Source: Bacillota bacterium (GTDB taxonomy: Bacteria; Bacillota; Dehalobacteriia; UBA4068; UBA4997). From it: DNA of 64,000 nt. The notes under the pieces are model-generated. The model saw nothing but the letters and a program-made list of their open reading frames with translations. It was not told the DNA's origin and made no database searches. The stretch spans positions 62,001-126,000 of the forward strand of contig JAETNY010000003.1 of the NCBI GenBank assembly GCA_021771915.1, in the 5' to 3' direction. Shown piece by piece: positions 50,780 to 60,902 of the stretch (the first letter of the stretch is position 1; each line of letters starts with the position of its first letter). The translations under genes were made by a program, and so were the position numbers.

Positions 50780-51474
50780 TGGACGCTTTCAATGCCGTTT
50801 TCACCCCAGATAACATCAATTACATTATGCGCGGCTTCTGGATGACTATCCGCGTGGCTTTCGTCAGCATTATTTTCTCAATCGCCATAGGCACCGTTTT
50901 GGGCATTGTCCGCAGTTATGGCAATTTTATTCTGCGCAAGCTCGCCGGTTTTTACATCGAACTTTTCCGCAACACGCCAAATCTGCTTTGGGTTTTCGTC
51001 TGCTTTATTGCAGCCCCCTTCCCCACCGCCTTTGGCCGGGCCTGTTGTGCTTATGTGCTTTTCACCTCTGCCATGATGGCCGAGGTTGTGCGCGGCGGTT
51101 TAAACTCCATTCCTAAAGGTCAGTTTGAAGCCGCAGCCTCACAGGGCTTTACGCTGGCAAGTACGCTCTGGTACATCGTTATTCCTCAATGTTTCCGCCG
51201 TATCATTCCCACCATGATGAGCCAGGTTATCACCGTCATCAAGGATACTTCTTTCCTGGCGCAGGTAGCGATTGGCGAATTACTGTTCAACACCAAAGAT
51301 TTAATGGCCAAATTACCGGTTTATACCGGTCAGGCTATCGGTTTCCCAGAAGTAGCGCTGCTTTTCGGCTTCGCCATGCTGTTATACTTCCTGTTGAACT
51401 TTACCCTTTCCTGCATTATGCGTTATATACAAAGACGCAATAACGCTGCTACCAATCAGCACACCAACGGCTAA
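50779..51474 (+). CDS. Polar amino acid ABC transporter permease
   Basis: MRGFWMTIRVAFVSIIFSIAIGTVLGIVRSYG, EVVRGGLNSIPKGQFEAAASQG. Confidence 0.92.
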   Translation: MDAFNAVFTPDNINYIMRGFWMTIRVAFVSIIFSIAIGTVLGIVRSYGNFILRKLAGFYIELFRNTPNLLWVFVCFIAAPFPTAFGRACCAYVLFTSAMMAEVVRGGLNSIPKGQFEAAASQGFTLASTLWYIVIPQCFRRIIPTMMSQVITVIKDTSFLAQVAIGELLFNTKDLMAKLPVYTGQAIGFPEVALLFGFAMLLYFLLNFTLSCIMRYIQRRNNAATNQHTNG

Positions 51475-51501
51475 AATTCGGCCGCTATTTCATAAATTAA
51501 C

Positions 51502-51543
51502 AAAAAAAGGCTGTTGTTTCACTGGAAAACAACAGCCTTTTTT
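51502..51543. terminator. Rho-independent terminator
   Basis: AAAAAAGGCTGTTGTTT...AAAACAACAGCCTTTTTT. Confidence 0.8.
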
Positions 51544-51622
51544 ATGCGTTACCAACAAAGCCGCCGGATATTGCCGATTGGCCATTTCCACCGCCAACTC
51601 AAAAGAATGTTGCAGCAGTATT

Positions 51623-52651
51623 TTACAGAATGAGCATCGCATCGCCAAAGGAGAAAAACCGATATTCTTCAGCCACCGCGGTTTGATAGGCCTGCATAAT
51701 CTGCTCTCGCGTGGCAAAAGCGGAAACCAGCATCATCAAAGTACTGCCAGGCAAATGAAAGTTGGTAACCAGAGCGTCAACCGCCTTATAATGATAGCCT
51801 GGGTAAATGAACTTGCGCGTCCAACCGCTGCCAGGCTGAACCACCCCGTCCTCCGTGCTGACCGTTTCCAGCGTGCGTGTGCTGGTAGTGCCAACGCTAA
51901 CCACCCGGCCGCCCTGACGGCGACAGTTATTAATCAACTCGGCCGTTTCCGGCTTAACCTCATAATATTCCGCGTGCATCTGGTGTTCCTCAATATTCTC
52001 TACCTTAACCGGCCGGAAAGTACCCAAACCCACATTGAGCAAAACCTCGGCCACCTTAACGCCGTTGTCCTGAATACGCTGCAAAAGTTCCGGCGTAAAA
52101 TGCAGACCGGCCGTGGGCGCCGCCGCTGAACCTGGGTCCTTGGCATAAACGCATTGGTAACGGCTGGGGTCGGCCAGCTTTTCATGGATATAAGGCGGCA
52201 GGGGCATGCTGCCCAGTTCGTCCAATATTTCCATAAAATTGCCGCTGTATTCAAAGCGCAGCAGACGCATGCCCTCTTCCACAACCTCCTGCACCTCAGC
52301 CGCCAGCTTGCCGGGCGCAAACTCCAGCCAGGTACCCGGGCGCGCTTTTTTGCCAGGACGCACCAGCGCTTTCCAGCAATGCAAATCCACTTGCTGCACC
52401 AGCAGCACCTCCACCAAACCGCCGCCGGCCTGGGTGCGCCGCCCCCAAAGACGTGCCGGCAAAACTTTGGTTCTGTTCAACACCAAAACATCGCCGGGAT
52501 TTAAATATTCCGGCAAATCATAAAAATGACGATGCGCTAAACTGCTATCTGCCCGGTTAAGCACCAGCAAACGGGAAGCGTCGCGCGGCTCAACCGGCGT
52601 TTGAGCAATCAAACGCTCCGGCAGGTCATAAACAAATTCCTCCAGTTTCAT
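51623..52651 (-). CDS. queA: S-adenosylmethionine:tRNA ribosyltransferase-isomerase
   Basis: FVYDLPERLIAQTPVEPRDASRLLVL, AAAPTAGLHFTPELL, FHLPGSTLMMLVSAFA. Confidence 0.97.
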   Translation of the reverse strand: MKLEEFVYDLPERLIAQTPVEPRDASRLLVLNRADSSLAHRHFYDLPEYLNPGDVLVLNRTKVLPARLWGRRTQAGGGLVEVLLVQQVDLHCWKALVRPGKKARPGTWLEFAPGKLAAEVQEVVEEGMRLLRFEYSGNFMEILDELGSMPLPPYIHEKLADPSRYQCVYAKDPGSAAAPTAGLHFTPELLQRIQDNGVKVAEVLLNVGLGTFRPVKVENIEEHQMHAEYYEVKPETAELINNCRRQGGRVVSVGTTSTRTLETVSTEDGVVQPGSGWTRKFIYPGYHYKAVDALVTNFHLPGSTLMMLVSAFATREQIMQAYQTAVAEEYRFFSFGDAMLIL

Positions 52652-52702
52652 CGGAAACCTCCATCACCAAATAACAACATCTTAACACCAGGGCCAAAGC
52701 GT

Positions 52703-54226
52703 TTAATCCACCTTGCGCACCTCCAAAAGGTTGGGATTTTCACCGCCATAGTAATGGCGGAGAATTTCCATCGCGGAATAACCGTCGTTAGCCATACCTA
52801 CCGCACCAAACTGACTTAAACCAACACCATGACCGTAACCACTGCCGACCAGTGTTACGCCGCCTGTTACAGTAACCGTATTCGGTTTGGGCGCCACGTT
52901 GTTTTCATTATCGTCGTAAGCCGCGCCGCTGCCCAAAACATTAACGCCGCCCTTGCTGCGCATATAAGCCTTAGCCAAATCGCCCAAACGCTGCACAGAA
53001 CCAGAACTGTTTTCGGCCATAATATCAGCCCAGGCACGCTCCTGCAAGTTGCCGGAGGCATTAAGCACATAAACTTTATCCCCCGTCACGGCAGACGCCT
53101 CCGATTCTTTCGGTTCCGCCGGCTTCACCACGCTATCCTTGACCGCAAACAGATTGCTGCGCAGACCAAGCAGCTGACGCACTGCATCATTCTGCGCCAC
53201 AACCGTAGCGCCGCTGCCCACCATCGTAACCTTAGTCGCCCGGCCAGATGGCGTTTGATTACCGTCAGCGCCCAGATAAGAAATCTCCAGATAAACAAAA
53301 TTGCCAAACTTTCCGTCCTGACCGGTACGTTTCATATACAAATTAGCCAGTTCAGCCAATTTGCTGGCTGAATAATCAACCTGCCAATCCATATAATTAT
53401 AATTAACATCGTAAGGCGAGGACACGCCGCGCAGATATGGCTGCGCCTGACCACCCCAGACGTTCTCATTGTTTTCCGTATGGCCGCCGGCACTGCTGCA
53501 ATAAACAGTTTCCACCACCTTGCCGTTATAATACAAAACCTGTCGGGCGGTACTATCCACCACATCAACGATAACATCGCCGCCAGCCGCCGTTTCCGCC
53601 GTATAACCGCCATAAACCTGGTCAGAGGTGGAACGGCCCACATCATAATAGGTACCGCCCAGATTGAAATAAGCATAAGAACGCGCCACAATCGCCTGCG
53701 CGCGCAGCGCCTCCCGGGGATAGCTGTAGGTCAGTTCCTGCCCAACAACCCCATATAGATATTCTTCCATATCCAGCACATTAAGCACATAACCATTCGT
53801 CAGCAGCGAAAAACTGCCTCGATATTGTTTGCCGCCATAAGCAAGCACATTTTTGCCGCTGCTCACCGCCAGCACAGAAACACTAACGCCAGACGAGCCA
53901 ACCAACTGCCCGTTTACATAAACCGTTATGGTGCTGCCATTGCGTACAGTTTTAATCACATCGCCCTCGTCAACCTCTGCCATCAGGGCGGAACTGATTG
54001 AACCGCCGTTTACCTGATAAGTACCGGAAACCACTTTGAGTTCCACCGTGCTGGCGCTGGTTTGCAGGCAAACACGAATATTGGTCGCCAAAGCCGGCTG
54101 CGCATCTCCTATCATAAGCGCAAACAGCATCAGCAACAGCATTAAAGGTCGTATTTTTGTTGTCTTTATCATAAAAACTACCCCATTTTTTGTTCTTTTG
54201 CAGCTTGATTTAAGCGCTTCTGCCAT
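52703..54226 (-). CDS. spoIID: SpoIID/LytB domain protein
   Basis: MEEYLYGVVGQELTYSYPREALRAQAIVARSYA; DQVYGGYTAET; GYGHGVGLSQFGAVGMANDGYSAMEILRHYYGG. Confidence 0.9.
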   Translation of the reverse strand: MAEALKSSCKRTKNGVVFMIKTTKIRPLMLLLMLFALMIGDAQPALATNIRVCLQTSASTVELKVVSGTYQVNGGSISSALMAEVDEGDVIKTVRNGSTITVYVNGQLVGSSGVSVSVLAVSSGKNVLAYGGKQYRGSFSLLTNGYVLNVLDMEEYLYGVVGQELTYSYPREALRAQAIVARSYAYFNLGGTYYDVGRSTSDQVYGGYTAETAAGGDVIVDVVDSTARQVLYYNGKVVETVYCSSAGGHTENNENVWGGQAQPYLRGVSSPYDVNYNYMDWQVDYSASKLAELANLYMKRTGQDGKFGNFVYLEISYLGADGNQTPSGRATKVTMVGSGATVVAQNDAVRQLLGLRSNLFAVKDSVVKPAEPKESEASAVTGDKVYVLNASGNLQERAWADIMAENSSGSVQRLGDLAKAYMRSKGGVNVLGSGAAYDDNENNVAPKPNTVTVTGGVTLVGSGYGHGVGLSQFGAVGMANDGYSAMEILRHYYGGENPNLLEVRKVD

Positions 54227-54798
54227 TTATTGTCAAAGATTAACGGCTGCTGTTTGGGTTTGAAATAGCGGTCTTTCTCGCTGTAAATGCAACCGCAGTA
54301 TTTTTGCATATATAAGCCCTCCGCCCGGGCAATTTCCTGCCCCTCGCGGAAATACGGACGAAAATCCTGATAGACAAATTGCAGGCCAAACTCAGCCGCC
54401 GCGCGCTCGCCCCAAAGCCGAATTAAATCGTGCTGCTGATATGGACTAACCAACAAGCTGGTACTGAAGCCGGTAAAACCATGCTCCGCCGCCATGGCCG
54501 CAGTCTGGCGCAAGCGCACGGAATAACAAATACCACAGCGCCCCGGGACCTCCGGCTGGGTTAACTTTCGGTGCAGCAGCGCCAGCCAGCCCGCTAAATC
54601 GTAATCGTCCAGCATGGCAAAAGGCACATGCAGACTTTCCATATATTCGCGAAAACAGTTGCGCCGCTTTTTATACTCCGTGTACGGGTGAATGTTTGGA
54701 TTGTAAAAATAGGTCGATAATTCATGACCGGCCTCACGCAGCAGCTTAAGCGGCATAACACTGCATGGCGCACAGCAGCAATGCAGCAGAATTTTCAT
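54178..54798 (-). CDS. queH: Epoxyqueuosine reductase QueH
   Basis: MKILLHCCCAPCSVMPLKLLREAGHELSTYFYNPNIHPYTEYKKR. Confidence 0.93.
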   Translation of the reverse strand: MKILLHCCCAPCSVMPLKLLREAGHELSTYFYNPNIHPYTEYKKRRNCFREYMESLHVPFAMLDDYDLAGWLALLHRKLTQPEVPGRCGICYSVRLRQTAAMAAEHGFTGFSTSLLVSPYQQHDLIRLWGERAAAEFGLQFVYQDFRPYFREGQEIARAEGLYMQKYCGCIYSEKDRYFKPKQQPLIFDNKWQKRLNQAAKEQKMG

Positions 54799-54805
54799 AT
54801 TTCAA

Positions 54806-55954
54806 TCACTCATTTCCTTCGCTCAAATCACCATTAACCACCGCATTCTCAAACAGACTGCCGGCAAAGGATTTATTTTGCGGCAGCGGATAACCCAAAT
54901 AACGATAAGCCTCAGCCGTAGCCAAACGTCCGCGCGGCGTGCGGTTCAAAAAGCCTAGTTGCAGCAGATACGGCTCGCAAACGTCAAATATGGTGTCCAC
55001 TGACTCACTGATAGTGGCCGCCAGCGTATCCAGCCCCACCGGACCGCCGCCAAAAGTATCAATCAGCGTGCGCAGAACTTTCTGGTCTGTCTTATCCAGA
55101 CCACGGCTGTCAATCTCCAGCAACTCCAGCGCCAGATTGGCAATTTCTTTATCAATCGTGCCGTTGCCTTTCACGCAGGCCACATCACGCACCCGGCGCA
55201 GCAAACGGTTAGCAATACGCGGCGTGCCCCGGGAACGGCCGGCAATCTCGCGCGCGCCGGCATCAGTAATCGGCACGTCCAACAGCACAGCACTGCGCTT
55301 AACAATCGTAAAAAGCTCCTCTGGCGTATAATATTCCAGACGGCTGATAACACCAAAGCGGTCACGCAAAGGCGCAGTCAGCATACCAACGCGCGTGGTG
55401 GCGCCCACCAGCGTAAACGGCGGCAATGGCAGATGAATAGTCTGCGCGCCCGGCCCCTTGCCCATCATAATATCAATATGAAAATCCTCCATCGCCGGAT
55501 AGAGAACCTCCTCTACTGCGCGGTTCAGACGGTGAATTTCATCAATAAACAATACGTCATGCGGCGCCAGACTGGTTAAAATCGAAGCCAGGTCGCCGGC
55601 ATGCTCAATAGCCGGGCCGGAAGTCACTTTAATAGCCACGCCCAACTCTTTGGCAATAATGTTGGCCAGCGTGGTTTTACCCAAACCTGGCGGCCCATAA
55701 AGCAGAATATGGTCCAACGCCTCGCCGCGCGCGTTGGCGGCCTGAATAAAAATTTCCATATTCTCCTTAACGCGCCGCTGACCAATGTAATCGCTTAACC
55801 GCTGCGGCCGAAAGTTAGGCTCCAGCGCAGCGTCCTCCAAATTGGCCTCCGCCGAACTGACGCGCGGCGATAAGTCATGCGTCTTAACCTTGTTTTGCTG
55901 CACAGCCTGCTTATTGGAAAATAAATTTTTGCCAATTTCTTTCTCCAAAGCCAA
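54806..55954 (-). CDS. ruvB: Holliday junction branch migration helicase RuvB
   Basis: [54 protein letters not shown]. Confidence 0.98.
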   Translation of the reverse strand: MALEKEIGKNLFSNKQAVQQNKVKTHDLSPRVSSAEANLEDAALEPNFRPQRLSDYIGQRRVKENMEIFIQAANARGEALDHILLYGPPGLGKTTLANIIAKELGVAIKVTSGPAIEHAGDLASILTSLAPHDVLFIDEIHRLNRAVEEVLYPAMEDFHIDIMMGKGPGAQTIHLPLPPFTLVGATTRVGMLTAPLRDRFGVISRLEYYTPEELFTIVKRSAVLLDVPITDAGAREIAGRSRGTPRIANRLLRRVRDVACVKGNGTIDKEIANLALELLEIDSRGLDKTDQKVLRTLIDTFGGGPVGLDTLAATISESVDTIFDVCEPYLLQLGFLNRTPRGRLATAEAYRYLGYPLPQNKSFAGSLFENAVVNGDLSEGNE

Positions 55955-55972
55955 CTCCTCCTATATATACGG

Positions 55973-56617
55973 TTATTCCTGCGCCGCCAGCTTCAATGCC
56001 GCCGTGATAATATCCTCCAACGCCGCGTCCTCGCCCAACTCAGGGCATACAGCGGCCACATAACGTTCCGCCGCCGCCTGGGCATAACCCAGCTGAGAAA
56101 GCGCCAAAGCCGCCGTACGCTGTACATTGGCCGCCAGACTATTTACGGCGGCCGGCGCCGGCATACCGGCGTTTACTCCCAAAATATCCGGCTCAATTTT
56201 CATAACCTTATCGCGCAACTCCAACAAAATACGCTCCGCAGCCTTTTTGCCCACCCCGGGAATACGCAACAAAGCCTGAGCATTGGCGGTTTGAATAGCG
56301 TTAACCAATTCGGCATAACCACAGGTATTCAAAGCGGCCAAAGCCGTTCGCGCACCCACGCCGTTTACGCTCAAAAGCAGATTAAACAGCTGCTGTGATT
56401 TTTTATCCTCAAAGCCATAGAGAGTTAAGGCCTCCGCGCGCGGCTGTGGCTGGGGATTAACCTGAAGCTGCGTATAGAGGGCAATTTGTTCGCCCGGCTG
56501 CGGCAAAACAGCAAAGCAAGCCAGTGCCACCGAAACCTGATAGCCCAAACCACCAGCCAAAATTATTAAATTATCATCGTTAACTGCCAAAACCTCGCCC
56601 TGAATATAGGCTATCAT
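55973..56617 (-). CDS. ruvA: Holliday junction branch migration protein RuvA
   Basis: MIAYIQGEVLAVNDDNLIIL..., LLRIPGVGKKAAERILLELRDK. Confidence 0.96.
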   Translation of the reverse strand: MIAYIQGEVLAVNDDNLIILAGGLGYQVSVALACFAVLPQPGEQIALYTQLQVNPQPQPRAEALTLYGFEDKKSQQLFNLLLSVNGVGARTALAALNTCGYAELVNAIQTANAQALLRIPGVGKKAAERILLELRDKVMKIEPDILGVNAGMPAPAAVNSLAANVQRTAALALSQLGYAQAAAERYVAAVCPELGEDAALEDIITAALKLAAQE

Positions 56618-56653
56618 AGATATCCTCCTGCCATTTTGAATGTCGCTGCTCGC

Positions 56654-57169
56654 TTAGACCAAATTGCTGGTCTGCGCCATAGTATTGCCCTGCAAGTGAT
56701 TGGCACGCTGCCAGTTACTATGACAAACCGCCACAGCCAATGCGTCGGCGGCGTCGTCAGGCTTGGGCACGGCCGTCAGCCCCAGCATATTTTTTATCAT
56801 AAACTGTACCTGTTTTTTATCCGCCTTGCCATAACCGGTAACCGCCTGTTTAATTTGCAGCGGCGTGTATTCAAACACCTGCAAGCCGCGTTGCGCCGCC
56901 GCCAAAATCAGCACGCCGCGCGCCTGCCCCACGCTGATAACCGTGGTACTGTTGCGGTTATAAAACAGTTCTTCAATCGCCATTTCGTCCGGCTGATATT
57001 CCTGCAAAAGCAACAGGGCAGCATCATAAATCTCACAAAGACGGCGCTGGTTCAGCGTGTTGGCCTCCGTGCGGATACAACCATAATCCACCACCTGCAA
57101 CCGGTTATACTCCTTGTCCACAATTCCCCAGCCGGTTATCCCAGTGCCAGGGTCAATGCCTAAAATCCG
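56654..57169 (-). CDS. ruvC: Holliday junction resolvase RuvC
   Basis: MRILGIDPGTGITGWGIV; start taken at the internal ATG. Confidence 0.95.
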   Translation of the reverse strand, partial: RILGIDPGTGITGWGIVDKEYNRLQVVDYGCIRTEANTLNQRRLCEIYDAALLLLQEYQPDEMAIEELFYNRNSTTVISVGQARGVLILAAAQRGLQVFEYTPLQIKQAVTGYGKADKKQVQFMIKNMLGLTAVPKPDDAADALAVAVCHSNWQRANHLQGNTMAQTSNLV

Positions 57170-57266
57170 CATCTTATTTCTCCATAAAAATTCGCTAATC
57201 ATAAAAAATTCTACACGGAGCGGACTTTTACCTGCAAATTTTTTTGCATATTTTTTCTTACGACTA

Positions 57267-57295
57267 TTGCAAAAAATTTTTTTTTATGCTAAAAT
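57267..57295 (+). promoter_or_regulatory. Promoter of tRNA-Thr
   Basis: TTGCAA-N17-TAAAAT with extended -10 (ATGC), shares TTTTTTATGCTAAAATAT with the rpsT promoter. Confidence 0.6.
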
Positions 57296-57424
57296 ATTAT
57301 AGTTAGCTTATGTAATCTCCTGGCACATTTACCAAAACCTTAAAAAGCTTTAAAAATCTGTACGCTGGTAAAATTCGGTTTGCATTAGCAATCTCCCAGC
57401 ACATTTGCCAAGGCCTTAAAAGAT

Positions 57425-57500
57425 GCTGGAATAGCTCAGTTGGTAGAGCAGCTGATTCGTAATCAGCAGGTCGCGTGTTCAAGTCACGTTTCCAGCTCCA
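57425..57500 (+). tRNA. tRNA-Thr (anticodon CGU)
   Basis: 76-nt cloverleaf: GCTGGAA...TTCCAGC acceptor, anticodon loop TTCGTAA, T-loop TTCAAGT, encoded CCA. Confidence 0.95.
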
Positions 57501-57508
57501 GATTATTA

Positions 57509-57550
57509 AAGAAAGACCTCACTGCTTAATAAACAGTGAGGTCTTTCTTT
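57509..57550 (+). terminator. tRNA terminator
   Basis: AAGAAAGACCTCACTG...CAGTGAGGTCTTTCTTT. Confidence 0.85.
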
Positions 57551-57600
57551 ATAAACACTTAGCAATTGTCCAGACCACTTTAGGGTAGTGGCTGGTTGAT

Positions 57601-58305
57601 TTACGCATCTTTATTGCTCTCAGCTTCAGCCGCATCATCAGCGTCATCATCAGTATCCGCATCGTCAATATTTGGCTGTTCCTGATGCAAACCCTCATAA
57701 AGAACATCTTCTGATTCATTCAGATAAAAACTGGCGTAAATATCCTTAAGCAAACTGCTGTTCTGCTCATAAGTTGCCACATCGGCCACGGTTATTACAT
57801 AATAGCGCAAAGCCGGCAGAGGACTAAATAACATAATCTCACAAACAGCGCTGGCCGGCTCACCCTCTTCTTTATCATAAACCTCGCCCTCCGTCTGCTG
57901 CAAAGGGCCGGTTGCCGTCAGCAGCTGGTTATTACCGGGCAGAGTGCGCGATTGCCGTTGCAAAATTTCCGGCTCCTGTAAAATCTGGCCGGCCACAGCC
58001 TCGGCAATATCCAACAAACCGCTGTCAGAATAATAAGTATAGCCGCCAAGCTCCCAGACCATAGTCAGCGTTAAACTGCCCTCTGGAGCGGTAAAAACCA
58101 CATTATCCTCCGCCTCCGACAAAATCAACCATTCTTCCGGGAGCGTCAAAACCGCCCCAATGTGTGGGTGTTCATAAACCTGTGTCGGTGCGTTATAAAG
58201 CGAAGACGCATCTTTGGTGTTCTGACAGCCAGGCAGACAGCATAAAACCGCCAGCACCAGCAAAAGCTTAAGTAAATGCGCCACACTATATTTATTTTTT
58301 GGCAA
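57601..58305 (-). CDS. Hypothetical lipoprotein with acidic C-terminus
   Basis: Lipobox LCCLPGC; C-terminal Asp-rich tail. Confidence 0.75.
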   Translation of the reverse strand: MPKNKYSVAHLLKLLLVLAVLCCLPGCQNTKDASSLYNAPTQVYEHPHIGAVLTLPEEWLILSEAEDNVVFTAPEGSLTLTMVWELGGYTYYSDSGLLDIAEAVAGQILQEPEILQRQSRTLPGNNQLLTATGPLQQTEGEVYDKEEGEPASAVCEIMLFSPLPALRYYVITVADVATYEQNSSLLKDIYASFYLNESEDVLYEGLHQEQPNIDDADTDDDADDAAEAESNKDA

Positions 58306-58335
58306 TATTATCCACCTCTTGTTAAATTGGCTTTA

Positions 58336-58824
58336 TTATTTTTCCGATAGCTTTTTAATACCCAGCTGCAAAGCCGCCAGCGCCGCCTGTTGGCGCACCA
58401 ACTGCCGACCGCCGGGAAACTGATAACGCCAGACCTCAACCTGCTCCTGCCAGGCCGCGGCAATATAAACCAGACCAGCCGGCCAATCCTCGGCCAACTC
58501 AGACGACCCGGCCCAACCGGTTACGGCCAAAGCCAAATCAGCCTGCGCTCTGGCTTTGGCCCCCCTGGCCATCGCCGCTGCCACCGGCGCAGAAACTGCC
58601 GTATATTCAAACAACATATCCGACGGCACGCCCAAAAGCTGTTCTTTGGCGCTATCCGCATAGGTAACAAAGCCCATGGACAGCGCGTCAGAAGCCCCCG
58701 GACAGGAAGTAAAGGCCGCTGACAGCAGACCGCCGGTGCATGACTCTGCAAAGGTCAGCTTATAACCGCCGGCCTGCATTAAATGCAGTAGTTGACCGGC
58801 CTTTTTCAGCAAATGTTTTTGCAT
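58336..58824 (-). CDS. CinA C-terminal (nicotinamide-nucleotide amidohydrolase) family protein
   Basis: LTFAESCTGGLLSAAFTSCPGASDALSMGFVTYADSAKEQLLGV, LAVTGWAG. Confidence 0.9.
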   Translation of the reverse strand: MQKHLLKKAGQLLHLMQAGGYKLTFAESCTGGLLSAAFTSCPGASDALSMGFVTYADSAKEQLLGVPSDMLFEYTAVSAPVAAAMARGAKARAQADLALAVTGWAGSSELAEDWPAGLVYIAAAWQEQVEVWRYQFPGGRQLVRQQAALAALQLGIKKLSEK

Positions 58825-58838
58825 TTTTTACCCCTCGA

Positions 58839-59444
58839 TTAATAGTCTGACAACAGGTTCTTACATTTAAGCAGATAATCCCAGCCGGAAATCAGCGTCA
58901 GCACCAACGCCGCATACATCAAAAACTGTCCCAGCCAGTAAACAGCAACGCCAAAGGCCGGCGCAAAAAAGGGCATGGTGTATAGCAGCAGCAAAGCAAT
59001 GGCCGTCATCTGGCAGGCCGTTTTTAGTTTGCCCAACGATGAAGCGGCAATCACCACATTTTCGCTGACAGCCACCGTGCGCAGACCGGTTATCGCAAAT
59101 TCTCTGGCCAAAATCAGAATAACCACCCAGGCCGGGACGCGTTCCATAGCCACCAGCGCCACCAGCGCCGCCGTCACCAGAATTTTATCGACCAGAGGGT
59201 CCATAAATTTGCCAAAGGTGGTTACCAGATTGCGGCTGCGCGCCAGATAACCGTCGACAAAATCCGTGCAGGCTGCCGCAATAAACAACAAACCAGCTAA
59301 AAAATCAGCCTCCCAACTATGAAAAAGCGATACTACCAGCACAAAAACCGGAACCGCTAAAAAACGCAGCATGGTAATCCTGTTGGGCAAATTCATTTTA
59401 CGCCAAAGGCTCATAATTAAATCCCTTCTTTTATATCTTTTCAC
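58839..59444 (-). CDS. pgsA: CDP-diacylglycerol-glycerol-3-phosphate 3-phosphatidyltransferase
   Basis: NLPNRITMLRFLAVPVFVLV; CDP-alcohol motif DFVDGYLARSRNLVTTFGKFMDPLVDK. Confidence 0.94.
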   Translation of the reverse strand: MKRYKRRDLIMSLWRKMNLPNRITMLRFLAVPVFVLVVSLFHSWEADFLAGLLFIAAACTDFVDGYLARSRNLVTTFGKFMDPLVDKILVTAALVALVAMERVPAWVVILILAREFAITGLRTVAVSENVVIAASSLGKLKTACQMTAIALLLLYTMPFFAPAFGVAVYWLGQFLMYAALVLTLISGWDYLLKCKNLLSDY

Positions 59445-59449
59445 AAAAT

Positions 59450-60853
59450 TTAAACTTTTACCGCTATCAGGTCATAGCCGGAAGTTTCCACAATTTGCAC
59501 CTCAATCAGTTTGCCAATATGCCGCTCTGATAAACTGCCGTCCTCATTGGCTATATAAATCAAACCGTCCACCTCCGGCGCCTGATATTGCGAACGTGCT
59601 TCAAAAAAGCCGGGGAAATCCAACGAAGGCTGCTCCAAAAGCACGCGCAAACGCCGGCCGACCTGCTCCTCCAGACGCGCGGCCGCCGCAACTGCCAAAA
59701 CCTCCGTCAGTTCATTATAACGCCGCTGTTTAACGGCCTCTGGCAGCTGCTCCGCCATAGCCGCCGCTGGAGTGTCCTCCTCCTGCGAATACTGAAAAAC
59801 GCCGGCCCAGTCCAACTCCGCCTCAGCCGCAAATTCCAGCAGTTCGGCAAAATCGTCCTCGGTCTCACCGGGAAAACCAACCATAAATGTCGTACGAATA
59901 GCCACGTCCGGCAGATAACTGCGCAAACGCACCAAAAGCTGCTCAATCTGCTGACGGTTCAGCAAACGGTTCATGCGCTGCAACACGGAATTGCTGACAT
60001 GCTGTAAAGGAATGTCCAGATAATGGCATAAACTGCGGCAATCACGCATGGCCGCCAAAAGTTCATCATCAATGCCCTCCGGATAAACATAAAGCAGGCG
60101 CAGCATAGGAAAATCCAGCTTATCCAACTCCAAAAGCAACTGCGGCAGCATAGACTGACTGCCCAGACTGCTGGAAAAATCACGGCCATAAGCCGTGGTG
60201 TCCTGGGCAATCAGGCAAAGTTCCTGCACACCGGCGGCACGCAGGCGTTTGGCCTCCGTCAGCAACCGCTCCAGCGGCTGGCTGTGCAGAGGGCCGCGAA
60301 TATCAGGAATGGCACAGAAAGAACAGCAGTTACTGCAACCCTCGGCAATTTTCAAATAGGCCGTATAGGGCGGAGTCAGCAAAACACGCGGCAGACAGCT
60401 ATCCGCCGCCTGCTGACGCATTTTGGCCAAAATTTTCGTCAGCCTGTCAGATTGTGGTTTGGCCAATTTCTGCCGCAAAAGCTGCTCCAGACGCTGCGGT
60501 AGCTGGTCATACTCCTCTGTTCCCAGCCAGAGGTCAACCTCCGGCATTTCCGTCGGCAGTTCCTGGCGATAACGCTGCGCCAGACAGCCAGTGGCCGCCA
60601 AAACCAGACACTGCCCTTCCTGTTTAAGCGCCGCCAACTCCAAAAGGCGGTTGATAGACTCCTGTTTGGCGTCGTTAATGAAACCGCAGGTATTAACCAC
60701 CACCACCTGAGCGCAGAATGGGTCTTCTGTGCGAACAAAACCAGCCGCCGCCAGCCCGGCCAGCGCATATTCCGAGTCTACCAGATTTTTGGCACAACCC
60801 ATTGTATCAAAGTATATGTAAATGTTATCAGAAAAATTATCAGCAAGACGCAA
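59450..60853 (-). CDS. rimO: Ribosomal protein S12 methylthiotransferase RimO
   Basis: DTMGCAKNLVDSEYALAGL; radical SAM KIAEGCSNCCSFCAIPDIRGPLHS. Confidence 0.95.
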   Translation of the reverse strand: MRLADNFSDNIYIYFDTMGCAKNLVDSEYALAGLAAAGFVRTEDPFCAQVVVVNTCGFINDAKQESINRLLELAALKQEGQCLVLAATGCLAQRYRQELPTEMPEVDLWLGTEEYDQLPQRLEQLLRQKLAKPQSDRLTKILAKMRQQAADSCLPRVLLTPPYTAYLKIAEGCSNCCSFCAIPDIRGPLHSQPLERLLTEAKRLRAAGVQELCLIAQDTTAYGRDFSSSLGSQSMLPQLLLELDKLDFPMLRLLYVYPEGIDDELLAAMRDCRSLCHYLDIPLQHVSNSVLQRMNRLLNRQQIEQLLVRLRSYLPDVAIRTTFMVGFPGETEDDFAELLEFAAEAELDWAGVFQYSQEEDTPAAAMAEQLPEAVKQRRYNELTEVLAVAAAARLEEQVGRRLRVLLEQPSLDFPGFFEARSQYQAPEVDGLIYIANEDGSLSERHIGKLIEVQIVETSGYDLIAVKV

Positions 60854-60902
60854 AATATTTTCCCTCCCACTTTACCGATATTCCAGCCGCTGTTATCGAC
60901 TG

